A stretch of DNA of 64,000 nt, taken from NCBI GenBank assembly GCA_015179125.1, contig WHVA01000209.1:116633-180632 (forward strand). Direction: 5' to 3'. The position numbers were made by a program, and so were the translations under genes. The DNA is from Gautieria morchelliformis (Eukaryota; Basidiomycota; Agaricomycetes; Gomphales; Gomphaceae). Under the pieces are notes generated by a model, which was not told where the DNA came from, ran no database searches, and saw nothing but the letters and a program-made list of their open reading frames with translations. The stretch's first letter is position 1. The number at the start of each line of letters is the position of its first letter. This document shows positions 32,862-44,403 of the stretch, piece after piece.

Positions 32862-34730
32862 TCAGAAAAATGAATACATTGTTGACAGGTTCCGTGCACT
32901 TTCTCCATTCCTTCCATCCAGTTTCCGCCTTATTGCACGCGTTAAATATCTCAAATCCCAGTCCGATATCAGCCGGATGCAGCTCGAATCGAACCGCCGA
33001 ACCGCCTCTGCAGCTCCGCATTCCAGCATCGTGCTCCTCGCTTCCTCGTGCTGGACAAGCTTCAACATCAGCTTGCACGCAGCGATCTGATCACGTTCGA
33101 TGTCTGGGTCTTCCGACTCGTGTTCTTCGAAATACCAGTGCATCTTTCTATCTCGCTCGAAACTGAGTAACGTGACAATGATTAATGAGCGGGAATAGCT
33201 TCATGTAATTGGTGTTTAAAGCAACTCACAAAATCTCCATCAGTGCCGCTAAAGATGCGCATACGCCATGTTCCATTACCTGCTGCGTAAAGCCGCAAAC
33301 ACACGCCGACAGTAACGCTGTGCATATCCCCTCCACGAATCTGATACATTTCGTATGATACCGATCAAGATACGAGTGTTCCGTCGGTTGCGTCAGCACG
33401 GCAAATTTGGCGACGAGCGACCCAATCCCATGGGGCCCACAGAGGAGCTGCGCCAGCTCCCCCGTCTTATGCTCTGCAGCCAATGCTCCGAAAATCCGAA
33501 AAGCCATTCCTCGCGAATAGTAATTGTCAAAGCTGCAAATTTCAGGCCAAGGGTAAGATGTTCAGGCAATTCAGATGGTGGTTCTTAAATTAGCCAGAAT
33601 TAAATCACTCACTCTATCAGTAATCTCCGAGCAGCGTCCAGAACAACATTCCCATGCCGATGCAGTCGTTTGAGTTCGCCGGCCCCCCACGAGCTGCACG
33701 AGATGCGATCGAGCGCACCTTGCACAGCGTATCCTCCTGTCCCGTACGCAAGATCGTGGCACAGCACGCTAACGATGTTCGTCCCACCAAGGACAGCCCC
33801 GAGATCGCTGGCCTGGAGTCGCATATGCAGGCCTGACAATTCGTCGGTAACCTTGCCCAGCAGCCTGCGTCTGTTATATTTGGGAAGCAAGCTAGTAAGC
33901 CTGTGCCCCCCACGAACTGGGGCGACTCGAGAGTCAACGGCAGATATTTATCTCACTTCAGTTCACAGGCTGTATTCCGCGTTTCGGAATCGTATGGACC
34001 ACTAGAGGGATATACTGTGTGAATGGCTATCCTTCAAGTTTATTGGCAGTCATTGCATACATGGCTATGTTGCCGAGATCCGACCATATAGTTCTGAACG
34101 TTTGCGCATGCCACGTTGTGCGAAAGCATGAGCAGTCACCTAGAATCTGTGCTCGGAGGATGGTGAGCCTTGGCGCGCAGATGGCAGGCATCATTGAACT
34201 GTTAAATGGAGCACAACAACTATGTTGACATACCGCAGGGATATAGCTTGGGCCTTGATCTTGGCTTTATATGAACCTCTGCAGGCATACATGTTACTGT
34301 AAGGTGGGCTGCAAGATAATAAATCAACTTACGAGGAGAGCTCTACTAGGTCATGCAGGTACGCCGTCACAAAGACCGAGTCAGTATCATCGTCCAAGTC
34401 AACGAGAATCGCCGAGTCTTTCTTGCGCAGGCGGACGTCAATATCGGAGCCGATAGACGCAAGCCGCTTCTTGATCGTGAAATGCGCGACCATCTCCACG
34501 GCGCCTGGACCGAGGGATTGCAATACTTTACCGAACAAACCACCGGGAATCCAGCCTGAGTGGACATGTACATCTGTGCCGGATGTGTTCAAGGTGGTAG
34601 ACAGTGTCGACGCCGAGTCAGTGGATATTGTATGTGCATCGTCCAGGCTTGGCAATGCCTCCACGCTGACGGTATCTGAACTAGCTGTCGACAATGGACG
34701 GTCGATATCAGCCTCCCCCTCGTCGCTCAT
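32862..34730 (-). CDS. Multi-exon hypothetical protein
   Basis: Exon 1 (34333-34730, MSDEGEADIDRPLS) ends with a GTAAGT donor. The last three exons fit well: about 33613-33900, 33230-33532 and 32862-33162, with introns 33533-33612 (80 nt) and 33163-33229 (67 nt), joining in phase to stop at 32862. The product has an acidic Ser-rich start, a segment GGLFGKVLQSLGPGAVEMV, then helix-rich sequence (HLRLQ-like, LCHDLAYGTGGYAVQGAL, GALAAEHKTGELAQLL, VMEHGVCASLAALMEIL) resembling armadillo-type helical repeats. The exon or exons between 33900 and 34333 are uncertain. I do not recognise the family, and the ARM-like reading is a guess from its composition. Confidence 0.6.
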
Positions 34731-35730
34731 GATAGTACACTGCGACGACCCAGGCTGGGGCGCCCAGGAGCTTCTTATGTAAGCGTCTGAGTGACCGACG
34801 TCGAGTCACGCTGGCCTGCCAGGGCACGAGCTTTTGCCTTGTATTAAATTATCGCCTTACAGTACATACTAGCTGTGTTAATCTCTGTTCACCATCATGC
34901 GCCGAAGAAATGCGCGGGGTATCTAAGGCGGTGTAGATGGCAACTTGCTCCTTGTCTTTTCATGAATCATCACGTCCGTCATGATCTGCGGCCCTGCAAG
35001 GCTCGGAGCTTTGGGCCCAAAGGATCATTTTGGCCACTGTCTGACGTTCCTGAGCCGGACACAGCATTGAAGTCTGGAGCGCAACGCTAGTCGTCTGCGG
35101 ACCATGCTATCCACACCCTGTACTTAGCTCGCGGAGTCGCGACACAGATCAATCAGTGAGTGTGACAACTCCGACTCGATCACGTCACGGAAAGCATGTG
35201 TTTCCTGTTCCTGTTCCCGTTCCGCTTCTAAACTTTTCCGGAGATGGGGAAGCGTACTAGGGATGCTCACCGTACCGTAGCCGTCAGCCACCCGTCGCCA
35301 TACAATCTTGAAGCACTTACAGTTATGGTACGGCCAGAAAACGGCTGTATATGGCATTTATGGTACGTATTTCCAAGGCAGTAAGCATTAGTAGTAAGCA
35401 TTAGTATACTACAACATCATAAGCTATTTACCAAGCTGGTCTTTGAGCACCATGAGTGTTGACATTGTCTGCAAGGCATGACCATTTAAGTGCAATTGTG
35501 TCCTGTCCACGTCCGGTGGAGGCGGAGGTGACGGACAGCGGCATCACATGGACATGCATGGGTGGTCAGTGGAGGTGGAGGTGACTGCGGCGTCGCATGC
35601 GCACGCAGGACACGTGGAGGTGGGGGTGGTGCACGCGAAGGTGGTGCTAGCGGCGGCGGCGGCGTCGTCGCATGCGGTGGCCGTGCACTGTAGAAAGAAT
35701 AAGCGCTATATTTCAGTTCCGCTTGCACTA
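34731..35730. other. Intergenic, one weak ORF
   Basis: A 77-codon minus-strand frame at 35124-35357 (LPHLRKSLEAEREQEQETHA) could be a small exon but has no support. 35500-35690 is a GC-rich run of ggaggtgg/ggcggc words. No RNA gene was recognised. Confidence 0.4.
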
Positions 35731-35735
35731 CAGCT

Positions 35736-35830
35736 AAATTACAGTACCAATTTGTACTGAAATTTAGTCCTCAAAAAATAATTTCATACAGCACTAAAAA
35801 TCAGTACTATACAAGTACTGAAATTTAGGT
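35736..35830. repeat. Two CTAAATT/CAGTAC hairpins
   Basis: Around 35736-35769 ctaaattacagtac pairs with gtactgaaatttag across a 6-nt loop. Around 35795-35830 ctaaaaatcagtact pairs with agtactgaaatttag across 4 nt. A related perfect hairpin is at 38797-38834. They may be ends of small MITEs. Confidence 0.55.
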
Positions 35831-35872
35831 ACAGGAAAAAATGCAAAGTCCAATGATGAATAAAAATTTTTT

Positions 35873-36560
35873 TTACCTAATCTCAATCTCCGGGTCCACA
35901 AACACCGTCCTGGCGAAATCGCCGCTTCTGTCCACTATGCCCCATTCATTCCCTCCTCGCTTCACGCTCCCGATGACGCATTCCATGGTACGCAAATCGA
36001 TCACTACAGAGACCCTCGTCTCTGTGTATGTCGTTACCTCACTGGTTGCATCCTTCCCACCAGTTGAGCAAGGCTGCACAACAGCCACTTCATTGGGCAC
36101 CGGAACAGGTGGTAACAAGGAGTGGAGGAATCCTTGACGGATCGTGAGGAAGATGGACTGTGGAATCAGCGTGAGCGACGAGAAATAGTGTCGTTGAACC
36201 TTTGAAGACCATACTCACGACAGCGGGCGGCTCAAAATTTCCAGGAACGGGTAGTAAACCATCCCGGCAGTGCAGAGTGTTGAACCACGACGTTTCGAGG
36301 TCGGAGAAATAGAAGCCGTCCACACGCAGGCCACTGATAACTAACCCCCGGACAGTCGCATAGAACAAGTCACAGGCGATGGCTATGATCGATCAGTAAT
36401 GGCAACAGCTCCGAGGGTCAAGAGTCAAATACGTACCATTCTCGTATTGTCGTTACAGCAGACAGAATTCCCTGCATCCCAACTCCGTTGAGCATGAACT
36501 GGCAGCTCATAGGAGCAGCGTGAGGGAGTGTGAGAAGTCGCTGAGCTGTCTACGTTAGCC
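35873..36560 (-). CDS. Hypothetical protein, at least three exons
   Basis: The last exon (35873-36157) and the middle exon (36219-36382) join in phase across a 61-nt GTGAGT...CAG intron, giving GLRVDGFYFSDLETSWFN followed by SIFLTIRQGFLHSLLPPV and ending DFARTVFVDPEIEIR. An upstream exon ending near 36437 (MLNGVGMQGILSAVTTIREW) is plausible, but its phase does not fit the next acceptor cleanly, so the start is unresolved and a lesion is possible. No domain is recognised. Confidence 0.5.
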
Positions 36561-36769
36561 CGAATCGAAGCGGGAACGGGGACCGGGGGTGGCTGCGCTG
36601 TAGTTTTGGAGGTAAATAGCTCGAGGTTCCATGTAGAGCAGTACGTTCTGAAGCGATGGTAGAATATTGGGAGGGGGGTGAGGGTATCGGAGGCCGTATA
36701 TGGTGTGGGATGCGCGAAATGCGAGGGAAGAATGGGAGGGGACATATAATTCCTACTCCAAGACACCTT

Positions 36770-38780
36770 TCACCTGCCTGCGCCCTCCATCCCCAGGCTC
36801 ACAATTTCATCAAGTGCGCCGAGCCATGGGGTGGCGAGAGCATACGTTTCCCCACATTCGTAATGATAGAAGCTGCAAGCACGACCGGGAGACAGCATTA
36901 GCCTAGTGTTTCTCGTCAAGCTCACGTCACCTTTTTTTTTTGTTCGCGAGTCATTTGATACTCCGCCATCTTACTAAGTAGCTCCCACGCTCCTTGCTTC
37001 CTACCACCGCTATACCGGCACCACCACCACCCCAACACTGCGAAGCTAATTGGCAGCATGTATATCACTGGAGTTCCCGCTGTGGGAGAGCTAGCCGCAG
37101 CATAAGGTGATTCTTCTCGGATGCCTCCAGAGATTCGTAGCTTTTTCTGAAGTCAGGTCGTTTGTCTTCCTCATTCCATCAGCTTGTGTTCAATTCTCCA
37201 GGCAGTTCCGCTGGTTGTTCGAAATTCTTATAATCTCTTGACTGTGCTTTGTCTTCTAACGCTCGTCCAATCCCCTCTGCACATAATATATGCCTCGTGC
37301 GTGACTGATACTGATACCAATACCGATCATCTGGATTAGCCCGTACTAAATAATACACCTCCGGTTCCGCTCTCCCAAGTTATTCCGGCCTCGTACTCAT
37401 ATACTGCTGATGATCCTTACAACGAATCACTTCAGGTTCCTGGCCCGGACTCGTTGAGGACAAGTCTTCGTCGATCAATGATCGAAATAAACACATGTGA
37501 GATCCATCGTTTGTAATAGATGCCATTTCTGACATTCTCATACTGCACACCTCATATATGCAGCCAGGCATTTTACAGATCATCACTTCGTACCTCAACC
37601 TCGCAGCGTCATTGTCGTCCTCACACTAAAAACATGCTCGACACAGACATTCATTCTGTGGTTTATCCGCTTGCTATTAATGCATCTCTTTCAGTATCCA
37701 GGCCTCCGCTGAAATCCAAATACAATGCTCTCTTCTCCGGATCCGGTATATATCCACAACCGCATCATATCAATCCAGCTGCAAACCTTCAGGAAACTGG
37801 CCTACTACTGATGATATCGCCAGGTGTGATATAGCACGTACCATCACGGCAAGCGCTTCGCTCAAATATTCAGACGAAGAAACACAAGAAATCTGCTTCT
37901 GGAATCATTAAGACACATAAATTCACGTTACCCATCATGATGCCTTCACATTAGACCAGCATCACGTCTACATTGTAGTCCTCGTACACTCCCACGAAAA
38001 TCTCTTTCATGGAGACTCGAATACAGTGAAAGTCTCACCACTGCCCGTCTGATCACATAGCTTTGCCCTGTGTCGCGAGTAAGTTGCTTGGTGAGGTTTA
38101 TCGGCACTACCTCTGGCTTGGTGAGTCCTGTGCCGAGTCTGAGCGGAGGTATTCCTCACTAATTGCCTGTAGTCCACACGGGTGATATATTCCAGAACAG
38201 GCTTGCACAGACGATGCCGTCGAATGCGCCGCTCATATATCTGGGGCATCGCTGGACTGGGGCAGCTCGTGCAGATCGAGCCTATATCTCTGCAGCCAAA
38301 CGTCCTCCGCACGGTGTTGTCAGCAATATCGGTATGTGCTCATATCATATTTTATGTCATGAGCCGCGACCGTGCTGATACGATGTCCAGTCGATCTGGT
38401 TGTGTGCATCTGTTGTCTCGGTGCAGTATGCCTGGTATGTTGTCTGTTACATTATGGGATGCATATTGAACGAAGTGTGATTCAGGTATCGTTCCATTTG
38501 CATGTGCCCATTAGAAAGGATGAAACGTACCCAGTTTGGCCACTCGCCTGCGGTTTCATTATGACTTTATCTCTGTATGTCCGTCCTGTTGCGGTCCTGT
38601 ATTGGTTCAGATACGCACACCCCGAGCTCTTGCTAGGCAATGATGTCTGTACCTAAAAAGTAGTTCTGAATGTACTTATTATTAGCCCTAAACAAGCTAG
38701 AATTCAGTTCATTTTGAGCTAAAAAAACAGTGCAAAGTGGGACATTTTCACTACTAGAAATCAGTTCATGGTCAAAGGGG
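36770..38780. other. No gene seen
   Basis: Many short frames on both strands. None shows conserved motifs or convincing splice structure. No element ends were recognised. Confidence 0.5.
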
Positions 38781-38796
38781 CCGAGAACGCTTCGGG

Positions 38797-38834
38797 AGCT
38801 AAAAATCAGTGCTTGAGCACTGATTTTTAGCTGG
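38797..38834. repeat. Perfect hairpin
   Basis: agctaaaaatcagtgct is followed after 2 nt by its exact complement agcactgatttttagct. It shares the taaaaatcagt core with the hairpins at 35.7-35.8 kb. A second hairpin, gtcccgcaatgc paired with gcattgcgggac, lies at 39039-39076. Confidence 0.7.
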
Positions 38835-39822
38835 TTTTGTACTGAAACTCAAGTTCCTTTTCATCTGATTTTTAGGTGCCGGCGCTTTCTGCAGTGCGTG
38901 CGGGTACAGGGGGAGGTGAGTGGGCCGTGCGGCGTGCGATGGGAAGCGAACGAGACGCCCTAGATAAATCTGGTATTAGCTCATGTCCCACCAGACTTAA
39001 CTTTTTTACGGGACATGGCCGTGCGGGTGCCTGGCATGTCCCGCAATGCGCTAAACCTCTTAGTGCATTGCGGGACGTGCGCTAAAGACGCGCTGCGGCC
39101 GGCTATGGAAGCGCGCGCGCCTCACAGAGGGAGCTGACGTAAGCGCAGCCCGGCATCGGCCGCCGCGTGTCCCGCAGAGGCTGCGTAATTACGTGTCTAA
39201 TTTTGAACCCGTAATGGGCCACCCAGGCGGTTGAACGGTTACGGCACCGTAGACCACCTACCAATGCCTTCCTCGTGTGATGGGCACTGGGCACGGGCAG
39301 GAGGCATCCTATGCCAGGGGTTGCGCGCGGTGGCACAAGAATGAACTCTAAGGATGGTAATGAGTTTACATTGAATGACCACGCTTCCTTCAACTTCTCC
39401 TACTCGGCATTCCTGAGTATTTTTCCAGTACCTGTAGTCGTGCAGCAAGACCTGACCAGATCTGCGAGCCCAGCGATGCGCAGGTCAAAAGGTAAAACAA
39501 TGATATTTTTTCTCCGTTCAAGCAACAACGCTGTAAGATGTGAAAAAACGAGCAAAGCTGGGGGAGGGTCGCGTTTGAGCGCGTTCACTTTCCTCCTGCA
39601 TTTCGTGATTGCGCGTCTTCCCGAAGTTGACGAGAGTGAAGACCGCCCTAACGCGTAGCAGCCAATTACAACATAAGCAGAAGAAATATTCCGTTGGTAT
39701 ATACGACAGACTCGGAAACCTCTCTGGGACATCATGCATCAGGTTCGAGCCCATGACTGGTCACTGGTCGCCAAATAAGCATCACCACCACGCAATAGGG
39801 GGCCACCATACCGAATTTCATT

Positions 39823-40302
39823 TCATGACGCTTTCGCCGCTTTCTGCGAAGTCGCCGTCACGGGTGTGCCCAGCCCCAAATTCAACAGGAACGACATCCT
39901 GGTGGTCGCTCCAAGGTATACGAATCCCACGCTCCCCCACATCATGGCGTTCCAGTCCCACACTCTCCAGTACACGTCGAAACCAAGCGGCGCGAGGCTC
40001 AGAAGGTGCCCAAAGTCGGCTATGAGGAGCCCGCACAGGAGACGCTTCCATGTTTTGATATTGTCGGTGGAGGAGAGAACGAGGTGTTCGTTGAGTGCGA
40101 AGAGGAGGTAGAGGTTCGATAGCTGGTAGAGTGTCATCAGCACGGGCCAAGTCACGGCAGTAGGGGTAGGAGTATTATTAGTGAGCGTGAGGTCCCGAAG
40201 GTACGTCTTAGGGAGTAAGCCGGCATATATGGCACCCCCGAGGGCGGAGATGGGTTCGATGTAGAGGAAGAAGAGCTTGTACGGGAAGAATGGGATGGAC
40301 AT
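39823..40302 (-). CDS. Small four-helix membrane protein (DUF7704-like)
   Basis: A single-exon gene of 159 residues from MSIPFFPYKLFFLYIEPIS. Four hydrophobic segments are visible: about residues 6-30 (YKLFFLYIEPISALGGAIYAG), 49-70 (VTWPVLMTLYQLSNLYLLFA), 83-105 (LLCGLLIADFGHLLSLAPLG) and 115-140 (WNAMMWGSVGFVYLGATTR). The arrangement PY-FFLYIEPISA at the start and a W-rich third/fourth loop matches a family of short fungal membrane proteins of unknown function. A short basic/Ala tail follows. It is complete with no lesion; the start is the first ATG of the frame. The assignment is from memory of the family pattern. Confidence 0.75.
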   Translation of the reverse strand: MSIPFFPYKLFFLYIEPISALGGAIYAGLLPKTYLRDLTLTNNTPTPTAVTWPVLMTLYQLSNLYLLFALNEHLVLSSTDNIKTWKRLLCGLLIADFGHLLSLAPLGFDVYWRVWDWNAMMWGSVGFVYLGATTRMSFLLNLGLGTPVTATSQKAAKAS

Positions 40303-40748
40303 GAAGGTCGTCCAAGAGATAATTCCCTCGCCTCCGGATATTTAGATCCGAGTACATGGACATTTCTTTGTATTTGTATTTTTATTTGACGTTATGTATA
40401 GGCTACACGCATATGGCAAGAAGGTTACAGCGTCTATCTTATCTTTAATTAGGCTGTTTATGGAAACGCCCTGTTGACGTTGAGTACTTACGTTGGAAGC
40501 CTCGTTATAGGGACGGTGACGATCGAATCTATTCCACTGTCTCCATGTAGGACGTCATTACAAGCGTTCTGCGTGTTATGCGAGTGTTCAACGTTCAGCG
40601 TGACCTGAACCCTCCCTTCCGTTGTTTTCCTTTGCGTGGTACAGGTGCGCGTCGGCATGACGCATAGTTAACTGATTCAATATCGGATGGACTGAAGGGA
40701 GGTCTGGATTTTGTAGAGGCTGAAGGGGCGTTCTCACCGATTGTTCCA

Positions 40749-41083
40749 GGTTTTCCGGATCCAGGTACGTGTACAATGATCTGACGGATGTTGCCGTTGA
40801 AAGAGTCGAAGCTTTCGTCAGGTTTTGTAACGTGGTTGTGGCTCAACCCCAGGGCACAGGTGCAGTTATTGCTCTGTTCAATAAGTGGGCTGTATGCCCT
40901 GGAGGAACAAAGGATTGTGGCAATACACTGGTAATAGGTTGACCACTCTGTAAACCTGCTACCCGTGTATTGCCACAATTCTTGGTGTTGAGTCACAACC
41001 ACAGCTGGAAACCTGGCGAAAATTGACTCTTTTAACGGCAACATTCGGCAAATTATCGTACACGTACCTGGATCAGGAAAACC
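40749..41083. repeat. Imperfect inverted repeat with nested hairpin
   Basis: The left arm (from about 40749, ccggatccaggtacgtgtac) is mirrored by the right arm ending at 41083 over about 120 bp at roughly 80 percent identity by eye. An inner stem, aaggattgtggcaatacac (40910-40928), pairs with 40965-40983. A 178-codon minus-strand frame (41131 to 40595) reads through the whole structure. It could be an inverted gene fragment or a foldback element. Confidence 0.65.
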
Positions 41084-41465
41084 CATTTCTCCCTGTAAAA
41101 AGGAAAAACCTGTGAGAAGCACCTCTGGCATCTAATTCTAAGATTCTAAGGTAGAGAAAGGGATACAGTAATGACAAGCTGATGGTTCCTATCAGGTTAT
41201 AACTTTTCGTTCTTGTCCCGGGTAAAGAGTTTAGCGTCTATGTAGAATTAAATTTTCCGCTCATCGTCACGTATGACGTTACTTCGAACATAGTTTCACC
41301 CTAACGTAGGTGGTGCCACCGAACGTGTCACCGTAGCATGTTATGTAAATTCATGTGAAAGAAGACACCCTTTGTAATGATACGACGCTCACATATCCGA
41401 CCTCCGGGTTCTATCAAAGATTTACCTTGGTGTAAAGCGACTGCCAGCCCCAGATAATATTGACC

Positions 41466-42589
41466 ATGCCCGCCCTCCTACCAAACTCACTGATCGCCAT
41501 TACAGGAGTAAGCGGCTACATTGCCTCTTACACCGGCCTATGGGCCCTCCGCGCTGGCCATCGCGTTCGTGGGACCGTCAGATCCATGGCGCGCGCCGAG
41601 TCCCTCAAGGCGGCATACGAAAAGCAGGGCATCCCTGTTGATGAACTCAATAAGCGTCTCGAATTCGTGGTCGTGGACGACCTAAGTTCCGAAGAACAAT
41701 GGACCAACGCATTTGAAAACGTCGATGGTGTAATCCATCCCGCGCTGTCTCTGGCCGACTTATCTGACCCGCAGTTGGTTCCTGATGCTGTCTCAGCAAC
41801 GCTCGCCTTGCTTCGAGCTGCCAAGAAATTCCCGTCCATCAAGAGGGTCGCCTTCGTATCCACAATATGGACTGTAGCGATTCCTCCGATGCACAGCTCC
41901 AGAGTACTTACGGCTAGGGACTGGAACGACGAGGTATTGAATATATTCGAAAACAACCTGCCTGTGGACCACGATCCGATGTTGAAAAGGGCCTCCCACT
42001 TCTTCCCTTACACTGTCGCGAAAATCAAGGCTGAGAGGGCAGCCTGGGAATTTGTCAAGGAGGTTTGTTTTAGTGGTCGTCATTCCACTACACCGTAACT
42101 GGCTGTAATACACATTACAGACCTCGTTTGATTTGGTGGCCACATTGCCGGGGACGACCATGGGACCAATGTTGCATGGCGAGCTGGCTAGTACCCCGAG
42201 AATGGCAGCAGCTGGCCTGAGAAACGACACAACCGCGGCCAAATCCCTCCCCAACCGTGAGTCAGGTCCATCTTCCTCTGCATAGCACCACTTACCTTCT
42301 GGAAGACTGGTTTGTCGATGTTCGCGACTGCAGCCGGCTACTTTTCTTAGCCCTCACGACACCCTCCATGGGGGGGAAACGCTACTTGGTGGTAGCCGAA
42401 CCATTTGACTGGAACCAGGTATACGGTATATATCGCAAGAACTTCCCGAAAGCACAAGTTCCAGAGGACATCGAAGGAAGTGAACCATGGGCGCAAAAGC
42501 TAGAATTTATGGAGTCGACTGAGATCCTCGGAGGATGGATCAGTCTCGAGCAAAGCCTCGTTGACCTTGGTAAGAGTTTGGGTTACTGA
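41466..42589 (+). CDS. Extended short-chain dehydrogenase/reductase (NAD-dependent epimerase fold)
   Basis: Three exons: 41466-42062, 42121-42256 and 42306-42589, with introns of 58 and 49 nt that join in phase. The product is 338 residues. The N-terminal dinucleotide-binding loop is ITGVSGYIASYTG, with Ala replacing the last Gly of GxxGxxG. The catalytic motif is YTVAK (near residue 180), with FVSTI upstream as the Ser region. C-terminal WFVDVRD and ALTTPSMGGKRYLVV fit the cinnamoyl-CoA/flavanone-type and Gre2-like reductases of fungi, which reduce carbonyl groups with NADPH. The substrate cannot be told from sequence. The ATG at 41466 has a good context (gaccATGc). No cluster partners are visible nearby. 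Confidence 0.88.
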
Positions 42590-42895
42590 AGAATTGTGAT
42601 GACCATGTCACAGTACTGCTTAATTCATGCAAACCATTATTAAGTATCTGATGTAAATCGATGGTATGTAGTAGTAGTGGCTGCTCCGACGAGAGGCTAG
42701 AGTCGCTCATGGTCACTGTCTCTGAGCGATTTATGACGGCCATTGGAATTGCGGGGGGTGGGGGATAGATTTACTCAGCGAGGCTGGCTATTAGATATCT
42801 GAGATGGGATCGGAAGACTGCTGGCACGCCAGGATGAGTAGGTAGGGCGAATGCTCAGTCAGGGGTCACATGAGTGATGGCCGGGTATCTCTTAA
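42590..42895. other. 3' flank of the reductase gene, no gene seen
   Basis: Short frames only. The boundary to the NACHT gene copy lies near 42,900. Confidence 0.5.
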
Positions 42896-42899
42896 GTTG

Positions 42900-44018
42900 A
42901 TTACCATATGCGCAAGTTGATTCACTGTGATCTACGCTTGTATGCAACTCGATACGCGGAGCATTTGGTGGTAACATCTTCGGTGGTCCGGACACTCGCT
43001 GAAAGGGTTCATGAGAATCGCAGTAGAGGGGAGATAACTGCCAGAGCTGCCAGAGCTTCAGCCATTGCGTCGAGTCGATGGTTAGGGTGAAAATTTGACA
43101 GTCCAGCGCGGCTACCTCATGTCGTGGCAATGCCCTTGTGCCGTTTGGGGCCTGCCTAAAAACTGTGACAGTCGAGGCCAAAGATATGAACAGACTCAGC
43201 CACTAGGTCTCCGGACTACGGAAGGTACTTCTTGACCTCAACGAGCTCACAGTGGCTGAGGAATCCCAAACAGTCTCTCGATTGCCGACTTTGATGACCG
43301 CGCTCGATATCTCGCATGGCGAGCAAACGCCTGGCGGGCCTCCTGATGTGACAAAGAGCGAGGACGTGCACGACTCGGCTATGGGCTCACTGAACCCATG
43401 CCAAGTGAGCGTACGGGTCTTTTAAACCGCCTATTGAAGAACTTCAAGTGCAAAGGAGGCAAGAAGATGATAGACACCCAATGTGAACACATAGATGGCA
43501 TACTTCCCCCCGCTATGACAATTGGTGATTCCTGAACAGCCGAAGACGGAAACACAGCGGGGAATGCGTCAGAACTCAAAAATGATCACAAGAGCTTACC
43601 TTGTGTTCTTAGAGACTGTCACGACGAGCTGCAGAGCCTTTCGAAGAAGTTAGAAACGAAGAATGTGAATGCATCTCGTAAGGCAGCGCTGGTCTATGCA
43701 TTCAAACAAGGCGAGGTTCAGCAGCAGCAAGTTGCAGACGTTTAGCGCTTGAGGCAGATGACAACTAGCGTCGTCAGGATATCTACCACCGTCGTCAGGA
43801 TATCTAAGTACAAGTGGCTGGCTGCTCCTGATTACGAGTCGAAGCATTTGGATGCCGCTGGGGAGTGGGAGAAAGACACTGGCTCCGAGTGGTTTCTGCA
43901 GGGAGAAAATTTCCATGAATGGAAAAGCCAGCCTAAATCGTTCTTATGGCTTCACGGCAAGGGTGTGTTTTCTGTTTGTTTGACGTTCACCGCTAATAAG
44001 TACGTGCAGCTGGCGCCG
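42900..44018 (+). pseudogene. Second NACHT (STAND) gene copy, rearranged and truncated
   Basis: From about 43170 the plus strand follows the first NACHT gene from DMRRLSDQISGLRQVLLDL onward, with stops and frameshifts, to WLAAPDYESKHLDAAGEW, FLWLHGK and a donor at about 43968. The upstream part (promoter region, ATG and start of exon 2) is present but inverted: the reverse complement of about 42925-43165 matches 7190-7460. The copy ends inside the P-loop exon, after the acceptor GTGCAG and CTGGCGCCG, where the LTR of element C2 begins. A short duplication of cgtcgtcaggatatct is also present near 43772-43809. Confidence 0.8.
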
Positions 44019-44085
44019 TGTAAGGACTCCTTACACGGCGCCAGCTGCACGTAAGCTAGCCCGGGTCGGACCCGGGCTAGCTTAC
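44001..44085. repeat. Two overlapping perfect palindromes
   Basis: Arms 44001-44026 and 44028-44053 are perfectly complementary around one base. Arms 44051-44067 and 44069-44085 are perfectly complementary around G44068. The first spans the junction between NACHT gene sequence and the start of the C2 LTR. Confidence 0.95.
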
Positions 44086-44395
44086 TAACGCCGAGCCCTT
44101 ACAGACTCCGACCAGCTAAAGATAGAACTAGAAAAACATATATAAGACCAAAACAATTACCTGTATATAATTCGAGACTCTTAGTACCCACCTATCGAAG
44201 GTTGACTCCGACTGGTTATATCGAGTACCACCACCCTAAGAACTCGGTTCAGTCTGTCGCAATCACTTTGAGCTCCGACTCACACTTCCTTACAATTTTT
44301 AACCTACTCAGCGTCAACATCGAGCTCGACACGGACTGATCACCCGCTGTTGAGTATCAAAAATCCAAAAAAAAAAATTCTAATATTACGACAAA
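44019..44395 (+). mobile_element. Element C2 5' LTR and leader (right limit uncertain)
   Basis: It begins TGTAAGGACTCC. A TATATAAG box is near 44139 and the gag ATG is at 44404. TGTAAGGACTC (44019-44029) is nearly the inverse of GAGCCCTTACA (44093-44103). No 3' LTR was found after pol, so the right end of the LTR and the primer binding site could not be set by comparison. Confidence 0.55.
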
Positions 44396-44403
44396 ACAGA
44401 GAC

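Noticed and set aside
32862..33162. Treating the exons at 33.0-33.9 kb as separate small genes
   Set aside because: GT-AG introns join them in phase into one reading frame, so one multi-exon gene is the simpler reading.
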